Assembly (NCBI GenBank): GCA_007128555.1 | Contig: SKXF01000436.1 | Coordinates: 1-9,872, forward strand | Direction: 5' to 3' | Length of the DNA stretch: 9,872 nucleotides | From: Clostridia bacterium | GTDB lineage: Bacteria; Bacillota_E; SLMV01; PUMD01 | Shown here: positions 5,641-9,872 of the stretch, piece after piece | How positions within the stretch are numbered: the stretch's first letter is position 1 | Layout of the letters: each line of letters starts with the position of its first letter | The notes under the pieces: model-generated | The model's database searches: none | What the model was told of the DNA's origin: nothing | Seen by the model: the letters and a program-made list of their open reading frames with translations, nothing else | Position numbers and translations under genes: made by a program

Positions 5641-6890
5641 GGGTGGACGGATTGCTGGGTAGGCTGGGCAGAGAGTCTTCGGGGGTTGCCGAGACTGGCC
5701 CCCTGGGATCATGGGACGCAGATGAGAACTCACAGGACCAGGTTGCGCAGATCGTGACAGAGCTTCAACAGAAGGTGCTGAATGCCCACCGGGCCCTTCT
5801 GCAGGCAGCCCGACGGGACCAGGGTGCGAGGGACAAGCTGTATCGGCTGGTGGGGGCGATGTTGGCGGAGGGGCGTTACTCCGTTGCAGGCGTGGAGCGA
5901 GAGGAACTGGCACGGCGCGTGGGCGGAGATCTCCTGGGATACGGTCCGGTGACGGAGATGCTCAGCGACGATTCGGTGACAGAGATCATGGTGAACGGTC
6001 CGGAGGAGATCTGGGTAGAACGCGACGGTGAGCTGGTGCGCACGGTCCATCGATTCAGGGATGCTCATCATCTTCGGGATGTCCTGGAGCGGATCTTTGC
6101 ACCCACCGGTCGGCGGATCGACCTGGCCCATCCGTGGGCTGACGGACGATTGCCCGATGGTTCCCGGGCCCACGCCATCCTGCCGCCGCTGGCTGTCAGC
6201 GGACCGTACCTGACCATACGAAAGTTCAACCACCGCATTTTCAAACTCAGCCAGCTGGAGGCGCTGAACACCCTGTCGCCGGAGATGGCCGGGTTCCTGC
6301 GAAGGGCGGTGGAGGAGCGGAGGAACATCCTGGTGGCGGGTGCATCGGGAACGGGCAAGACCACGTTGCTCAACGCCCTGTCCCGGGAGATTCCAGCCAG
6401 GGAGCGCGTGGTCAGCATTGAGGATGCCGCCGAGCTCCGGTTGCAGCATCCTCACTGGCTCCACCTGGAGGCTCGGCTGGCCAATCCCGATGGCACCGGA
6501 GCGGTTCCCATGAGGGAGTTGGTTCGCAACGCGCTGCGCATGCGACCGGACCGTATCATCATCGGTGAAGTGCGGGGTCGGGAGGCCTTTGACCTGCTGT
6601 CGGCGCTGACGACGGGTCACACCGGGGCGCTGGCCACTGTTCACGCCTCGAGCCCAGAGCATGCCCTGACCCGGATGGTGCACCTGGTCCAGATGGCCGA
6701 AACGGGCATCCCCCATGACGTGGTCCGGGAACAGGTCTGCGATGTGGTGGACCTGGCCGTGCAGATGGCCAGAGTTCCCGGCGGGGGACGAAGGATCACC
6801 GCTGTGGCCCAGGTGTCCGTTGGGGCAACACCGGTGCGTCATCTGTTCCGCCATGGATCCGGGGGATTTGTGAGGTGCGACGAGACGTGA
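5637..6890 (+). CDS. tadA: TadA/CpaF secretion ATPase
   Basis: TadA is the type II/IV secretion-family hexameric ATPase that powers Flp pilus assembly from the cytoplasmic face. The N-terminal part has the family's LGYGPVTEMLSDDSVTEIMV stretch. The core has Walker A GASGTGKTT (235-243), an acidic SIEDAAELRL segment, Walker B RPDRIIIGEVRG (303-314) and the His box GHTGALATVHASS (about 327-339). Numbering is from the GTG at 5637, which overlaps the tadZ stop as GTGA and has GGAGG 5 nt upstream. The ATG at 5619 would add six residues but has a poorer ribosome binding site. At 417 residues it is full length, and all catalytic motifs are intact. Confidence 0.95.
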   Translation: MRVDGLLGRLGRESSGVAETGPLGSWDADENSQDQVAQIVTELQQKVLNAHRALLQAARRDQGARDKLYRLVGAMLAEGRYSVAGVEREELARRVGGDLLGYGPVTEMLSDDSVTEIMVNGPEEIWVERDGELVRTVHRFRDAHHLRDVLERIFAPTGRRIDLAHPWADGRLPDGSRAHAILPPLAVSGPYLTIRKFNHRIFKLSQLEALNTLSPEMAGFLRRAVEERRNILVAGASGTGKTTLLNALSREIPARERVVSIEDAAELRLQHPHWLHLEARLANPDGTGAVPMRELVRNALRMRPDRIIIGEVRGREAFDLLSALTTGHTGALATVHASSPEHALTRMVHLVQMAETGIPHDVVREQVCDVVDLAVQMARVPGGGRRITAVAQVSVGATPVRHLFRHGSGGFVRCDET

Positions 6891-7621
6891 ACGTGCTGAT
6901 CAGGATCCTGATGTGCCTGGCCCTTGGATGGACCGTCCCCGCTGCCGCTGGCCTGGTGCCGCGGGCCCGGACGGGATGGAGACCCTTTCGAATCGCCCGG
7001 GAGGGCGGCTCCGTCCTGCAGCGCCGCGCGGCGGGTTTCCTTGCCGAGTTGGGTCGCGGACGGCGCGCCGCTCGATTTGGTCGCGAACTGGCTGCAGATC
7101 TGCCGGTGCTCGTTCGAAGCGCCCGTTCCGGCAGTGTCCCCCTCGAGGTCGTGAGGGTGGGAGCGCGGGAGGCTGAGGGCGTCCTGGTCCGGCGGGTCTT
7201 CGGCTCGGTCTTTGACCGGTTCGGTGTGGGGATGGGGCTGGAGGAGTCCCTCTGGGTGGCCCACGAGGCCTTTCCGCATCCACTGTTTCACCGCTTCATC
7301 TCCGCGGTGCAGCTGGGCCGGCAATCGGGAAGTGATCTCGCATACAGCCTTTCAGCCCTCGCCGAGGTCGTACGATCCCGGGAACTGCTGCTCAGCCAGG
7401 TGCGCGAGGAGAGTGCCGAGGCCAGGTATTCGGCCATCCTGGTGGCGGCCCTACCGGCCTTCATTGCGGCCTATACCCTGGTGATGCGACCCGAGATGCT
7501 CAGTCCTCTTCTTGAGACGTCCGTCGGTCGGGTTGCCCTGGTCTATGCAGCTCTTTCCTGGACGGTCGGCCTGATCTACATGCGATGGGTTCTGACATCG
7601 ATCAGGGGAGGGTGGGACTGA
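6887..7621 (+). CDS. tadB: TadB, inner-membrane platform protein (T2SSF family)
   Basis: TadB pairs with TadC to form the membrane platform that TadA drives. A hydrophobic N-terminal segment lies at about residues 4-24. A cytoplasmic T2SSF-type helical domain begins at LAADLPVLVRSARSGSVPLEVV, and QLGRQSGSDLAYSLSALAEVV lies toward its end. Two C-terminal membrane segments fall at about 181-200 and 213-236. The protein has 244 residues, shorter than the usual roughly 300, mainly because the N-terminal membrane region is reduced. The GTG at 6887 overlaps the tadA stop as GTGA, like the tadZ-tadA junction. The GTG at 6875 is an alternative that adds four residues. Confidence 0.85.
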   Translation: MNVLIRILMCLALGWTVPAAAGLVPRARTGWRPFRIAREGGSVLQRRAAGFLAELGRGRRAARFGRELAADLPVLVRSARSGSVPLEVVRVGAREAEGVLVRRVFGSVFDRFGVGMGLEESLWVAHEAFPHPLFHRFISAVQLGRQSGSDLAYSLSALAEVVRSRELLLSQVREESAEARYSAILVAALPAFIAAYTLVMRPEMLSPLLETSVGRVALVYAALSWTVGLIYMRWVLTSIRGGWD

Positions 7622-7622
7622 C

Positions 7623-8234
7623 ATGCAAACGCCCATTCTTTCAGTAGTGGCAGGTGTCCTTGGGGGACTGGTGTTCCTCGCATGCATTGGGTTCCTGCCC
7701 CGCAAAAGAGCCCTTGAATCTGCACTGGACGCTGCACGGACGTCGGTACGAATGCCCCGCTGGTGGGATGAGCGGGGAGCGAGGCTGCGAAGAAGGCAGT
7801 TGGATAGGGCGGTCACGGCCTGGGTGGACCTGTTGTACGTGGCTTCAGCATCGGGGATGAGCCTGAGGATGGCGGTTGAACAGACAGCAGCCCTGGCCGA
7901 GGAGCCCCTCAGTGACTTGCTGGAAGACGTGGAAGCGCGGTCCGCGGCTGGGGGGAACTTTCTCGATCTCCTCGAGGATGGCCTGGAGGAGAGGGGTGGG
8001 GGAGCTGCTGCACAGGTGGCCCATTTGCTCAGTGATAGCTCCAGGCGGGGGCTCCCCCTTGGACCGGCCCTGACGGGACTGCGGGCTGACCTCTTGACCC
8101 GGGAGCGCCACCGGGTCCTGGCCCAGGTCAAGACGCTGGGCCTGAAGATCACGCTGGGGACCGTGCTGTTCCTGTTCCCGCCGGCCTTCGTGGTGGTCCT
8201 TCTTCCCAGTGTCCTGACCTTTCTGTCCTGGTGA
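7623..8234 (+). CDS. tadC: TadC, inner-membrane platform protein (T2SSF family)
   Basis: This second platform protein has an N-terminal membrane helix (about residues 5-26) and a helical T2SSF domain with LLYVASASGMSLRMAVEQTA and LLSDSSRRGLPLGPALTGL. A long C-terminal hydrophobic stretch at 172-203 (LGLKITLG to LSW) includes a PP break and may span the membrane. At 203 residues it is short for TadC (commonly near 300), so both platform proteins in this locus are reduced. The ATG lies one base after the tadB stop, with GGGGAGGG upstream. Confidence 0.85.
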   Translation: MQTPILSVVAGVLGGLVFLACIGFLPRKRALESALDAARTSVRMPRWWDERGARLRRRQLDRAVTAWVDLLYVASASGMSLRMAVEQTAALAEEPLSDLLEDVEARSAAGGNFLDLLEDGLEERGGGAAAQVAHLLSDSSRRGLPLGPALTGLRADLLTRERHRVLAQVKTLGLKITLGTVLFLFPPAFVVVLLPSVLTFLSW

Positions 8235-8267
8235 GCCTCTGGATCTGACCGCGAGAGGGGGAGTGCT

Positions 8268-8474
8268 ATGACCGGGGAACTTGGAGAACACATATGCGGT
8301 GTCTATCTTCACGTCAGGAACCTTGTCCAGGGTGAGCGGGGAGCGGCTACGGCGGAGTATGCCCTGATCCTGGCCCTGGTGGTCGTGGTGTTGATCGGGG
8401 TGCTGTCAAACCTGGGTGGTGCCCTGACCGATAGATTGCAGGACATCATCACAGATATTGAAGCCGGGGGATAG
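8268..8474 (+). CDS. flp: Flp major pilin
   Basis: This is the structural subunit of the pilus. It is a 68-residue prepilin with a 25-residue leader ending ERG, then the Flp signature AATAEYALILALVVVVLIG. Prepilin peptidase should cut between Gly25 and Ala26, leaving Glu30 at +5 and Tyr31 at +6 as in other Flp pilins. The mature chain would be 43 residues. The leader is long and includes one Cys. GAGGGGGAG precedes the ATG. The gene sits in a small gap after tadC and is followed by a strong hairpin, consistent with separate control of pilin amount. The processing enzyme is not encoded in the window. Confidence 0.92.
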   Translation: MTGELGEHICGVYLHVRNLVQGERGAATAEYALILALVVVVLIGVLSNLGGALTDRLQDIITDIEAGG

Positions 8475-8480
8475 AGAATG

Positions 8481-8505
8481 GGGGGTGGTCCAGTGGGCCA
8501 CCCCC
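8481..8505 (+). promoter_or_regulatory. Strong intercistronic hairpin after the flp pilin gene
   Basis: GGGGGTGGTCC (8481-8491) pairs with GGGCCACCCCC (8495-8505) as an 11-bp stem with one G-U pair and a 3-nt AGT loop. It starts 7 nt after the flp stop. No T-run follows, so it is not a normal intrinsic terminator. It probably protects the 3' end of a processed flp mRNA or lowers read-through to the minor pseudopilin genes. Confidence 0.7.
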
Positions 8506-8526
8506 ACATGGACGGGAGGTACAGGG

Positions 8527-8946
8527 ATGGGAGTGCGGATCCTGGTGCGAGATGAGCGGGGCGCCGTCCTGGCGGAGTTCGCCCTGGTCTTCAGTATACT
8601 GTTCTTCTTGATGATGATGTGTTTCGAGGTCGGTTTGATGGTGGAGGCCCAGCTGATCCTCTCGAGTGCGGCCAGGGAGGGAGGGCGGCAGGCGGCGGTG
8701 GACGGGGGATTCTCTTCCCAGGTGCGGGATCGCATCGAAAACATTATGGTCCTCGGCGGGCTGGAGGAGGGTGACGCGGTGATTTCCGTGCAGCCCGGGC
8801 AGGCCGCCTACGGACGTCCCATCAACGTGCGCGTGGTGTATCCGTACCGGGTGCGCTCCGGGGTATTACGGACGTTCCTGCCGTCCATTGTTGACCTGGA
8901 GGCCGGGGTGGTGACCCGCAGTGAGCGCTTGCCTCCGGATCCGTGA
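8527..8946 (+). CDS. tadE: TadE-like minor pseudopilin
   Basis: This is a TadE-family pseudopilin, a minor subunit needed for Flp pilus assembly. A short basic leader MGVRILVRDERG is followed by AVLAEFALVFSILFFLMMM. Cleavage after Gly12 would leave Glu17 at +5. The remaining roughly 105 residues form a soluble domain with the usual AREGGRQAA stretch. The ATG at 8527 has GGGAGGT 6 nt upstream. The frame is open further upstream to a TTG at 8458 inside flp, which is unlikely to be used. The protein has 139 residues, normal for the family. Confidence 0.9.
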   Translation: MGVRILVRDERGAVLAEFALVFSILFFLMMMCFEVGLMVEAQLILSSAAREGGRQAAVDGGFSSQVRDRIENIMVLGGLEEGDAVISVQPGQAAYGRPINVRVVYPYRVRSGVLRTFLPSIVDLEAGVVTRSERLPPDP

Positions 8947-9412
8947 AAGGAGAGGGGCCGCGGCACTCCTCACCTTGCTCTGGCTCCCCATCCTGCTTGC
9001 CGGTGCGGCCGTGATCCTGGATGGCGGGCAGTTGCTGCTCGCCCGTCACAGGTTGCAGGCGGCGGTGGACCTTGCTGCCCTGGCCGCGGTCCAATGCCTG
9101 GATTGGGATCGATTGGCCGAAGGAGAGGTGACCATCATTGTGGATGAGGCCGAGGAGATGGCCCGGCAGTACCTGTCGGACAATCTCATCGCCATGACCG
9201 GTCGGGGGTTCGAGGAGTTCCGTGTCTGGGTGATTAACGCAAGCCCGGAGGACCCCAGGATGCACCCGGTGACGGGTGAGGGCGTGTACCATCCAACGGT
9301 GGTCCTTCGCTGCCAGTTGCGGGGGCCCTCAAGCTGGTTTGGTGCCTGGAAGGAGGCCCCTGTGCTGGAGGCGGAGGCCGATGCTTCCCTTCGGCCGCGG
9401 GGTGAGGATTGA
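8921..9412 (+). CDS. TadG-like minor pseudopilin (Tad_N domain protein)
   Basis: The N-terminus RRGAAALLTLLWLPILLAGAAVILDGG, followed by a HRLQAAVDLAALAA stretch, matches the putative Flp pilus-assembly TadE/G-like N-terminal domain. After possible cleavage at Gly12 the +5 residue is Leu, not Glu, as is common in this subfamily, so processing is uncertain. At 163 residues it lacks the large C-terminal region (often a von Willebrand A domain) of classical TadG. The GTG at 8921 overlaps tadE by 26 nt and has a weak ribosome binding site. Translation may be coupled to tadE. No better in-frame start exists before the membrane segment. It is the last gene of the operon. Confidence 0.82.
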   Translation: MSACLRIRERRGAAALLTLLWLPILLAGAAVILDGGQLLLARHRLQAAVDLAALAAVQCLDWDRLAEGEVTIIVDEAEEMARQYLSDNLIAMTGRGFEEFRVWVINASPEDPRMHPVTGEGVYHPTVVLRCQLRGPSSWFGAWKEAPVLEAEADASLRPRGED

Positions 9413-9430
9413 AAGAGATCGGCTAAGCGT

Positions 9431-9483
9431 GGGAGCAGTGGTGTGCCAGTGCCCGAATCGCTGACCGGCCTTCCACTGCTCTT
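9431..9483. terminator. Possible bidirectional terminator between convergent genes
   Basis: GAGCAGTGG at 9433-9441 pairs exactly with CCACTGCTC at 9473-9481, and two G-U pairs extend the stem outward. The loop is 31 nt. It sits between the TadG-like gene and the convergent ArsC-like gene, where a shared terminator is expected. No T-tract is present on either side, so it is not a canonical intrinsic terminator. Confidence 0.4.
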
Positions 9484-9505
9484 CGCCGTACAGCCATCAA
9501 CCATA

Positions 9506-9844
9506 TCATTCCCAATCGCTCCACATCTCCGGTTGGTAGCCCACCGTGGCCTGCCTTGCATTGCGCACGATGGGAGTCCTATACAGTTTCGGATTCTGAC
9601 GAACGATCTCCTCTCTCATGCCCATGCCTCGGATCCGGTGAAGGTTCAACGCCTGGTAGTCCCGGGCTTCCGTGTTGATCATTGCATTAAGACCCACGGA
9701 GGCTTTCACACTTTCAAACTCTCCCTTGCTCAGTCCATATTTCGGTAGGTCGACATACTGGTACTTGATTCGCCTCTCCTTGAAGAATCTCTCGGCTTTC
9801 TTGGTGTCGAAGCATTTCCTGGATCCGAAAATTTGAATGTTCAT
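9506..9844 (-). CDS. ArsC/Spx-family thioredoxin-fold protein
   Basis: The 112-residue protein has the ArsC-like fold. It opens with the beta strand MNIQIFGSRKC, continues TKKAERFFKERRI and YQYVDLPKYGLSKGEFESV, and has the cis-Pro motif RTPIVRN around Pro91 with Arg94. The active-site region has one cysteine, Cys11, in KCFDTKKA. There is no CxxC pair as in Spx and none of the extra cysteines of thioredoxin-linked arsenate reductases. It resembles small uncharacterised arsenate-reductase-family proteins; real arsenate reduction is unproven. The ATG at 9844 has GGAGGAAGG upstream and starts directly with the first strand. An upstream in-frame TTG at 9862 overlaps that ribosome binding site and is rejected. 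It converges on the pilus operon and no ars genes are visible nearby. Confidence 0.82.
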   Translation of the reverse strand: MNIQIFGSRKCFDTKKAERFFKERRIKYQYVDLPKYGLSKGEFESVKASVGLNAMINTEARDYQALNLHRIRGMGMREEIVRQNPKLYRTPIVRNARQATVGYQPEMWSDWE

Positions 9845-9872
9845 GTGATTACCTTCCTCCAAGCATCTTCAA

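Noticed and set aside
5730..6854. Long minus-strand frame across tadA
   Set aside because: It is antisense to a complete secretion ATPase with all motifs intact. It is His/Gln/Pro-rich with no recognisable domain.

Overview
The window comes from a GC-rich bacterium with strong AGGAGG-type ribosome binding sites and frequent GTG starts. It carries a Tad/Flp pilus locus that has no outer-membrane secretin gene and is closed off by a convergent gene. This fits a single-membrane (monoderm) bacterium, most likely a GC-rich Bacillota lineage. That placement is inference; no rRNA or other marker gene is present.

Layout. Positions 1-33 hold the last codons of an upstream gene. Positions 111-932 (+) encode an L-aspartate dehydrogenase. 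Positions 933-1447 have no convincing gene but hold several hairpins. Positions 1448-1852 (-) encode a 134-residue protein made almost entirely of a 17-residue Cys/Glu repeat (29 cysteines), with its own extended -10 promoter inside an AT-rich segment framed by a 14-bp inverted repeat. Positions 2255-3433 (-) encode an ATP-grasp carboxylate-amine ligase of visibly lower GC than its flanks. The 289-bp gap 3434-3722 separates it from the divergent pilus operon.

Positions 3723-9412 (+) are a compact Tad operon in the order cpaB, tadZ, tadA, tadB, tadC, flp pilin, tadE, tadG-like. CpaB is an envelope assembly factor. TadZ is a MinD/ParA-like localisation ATPase. TadA is the secretion ATPase. TadB and TadC form the inner-membrane platform. 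Flp is the main pilin, and TadE and the TadG-like protein are minor pseudopilins. The genes overlap or nearly touch from cpaB through tadC. Small gaps appear only around flp, where a strong hairpin directly follows the pilin stop codon. No prepilin peptidase (TadV) or secretin (RcpA/CpaC) gene is present, so processing must be supplied from elsewhere. Positions 9506-9844 (-) encode a convergent ArsC/Spx-fold protein.

The least ordinary part is 1448-3433: a Cys/Glu/Thr-rich tandem-repeat protein next to a same-strand ATP-grasp ligase, in DNA of different composition from both sides. No function is established. A metal-binding protein and a peptide-modification substrate are both open possibilities.
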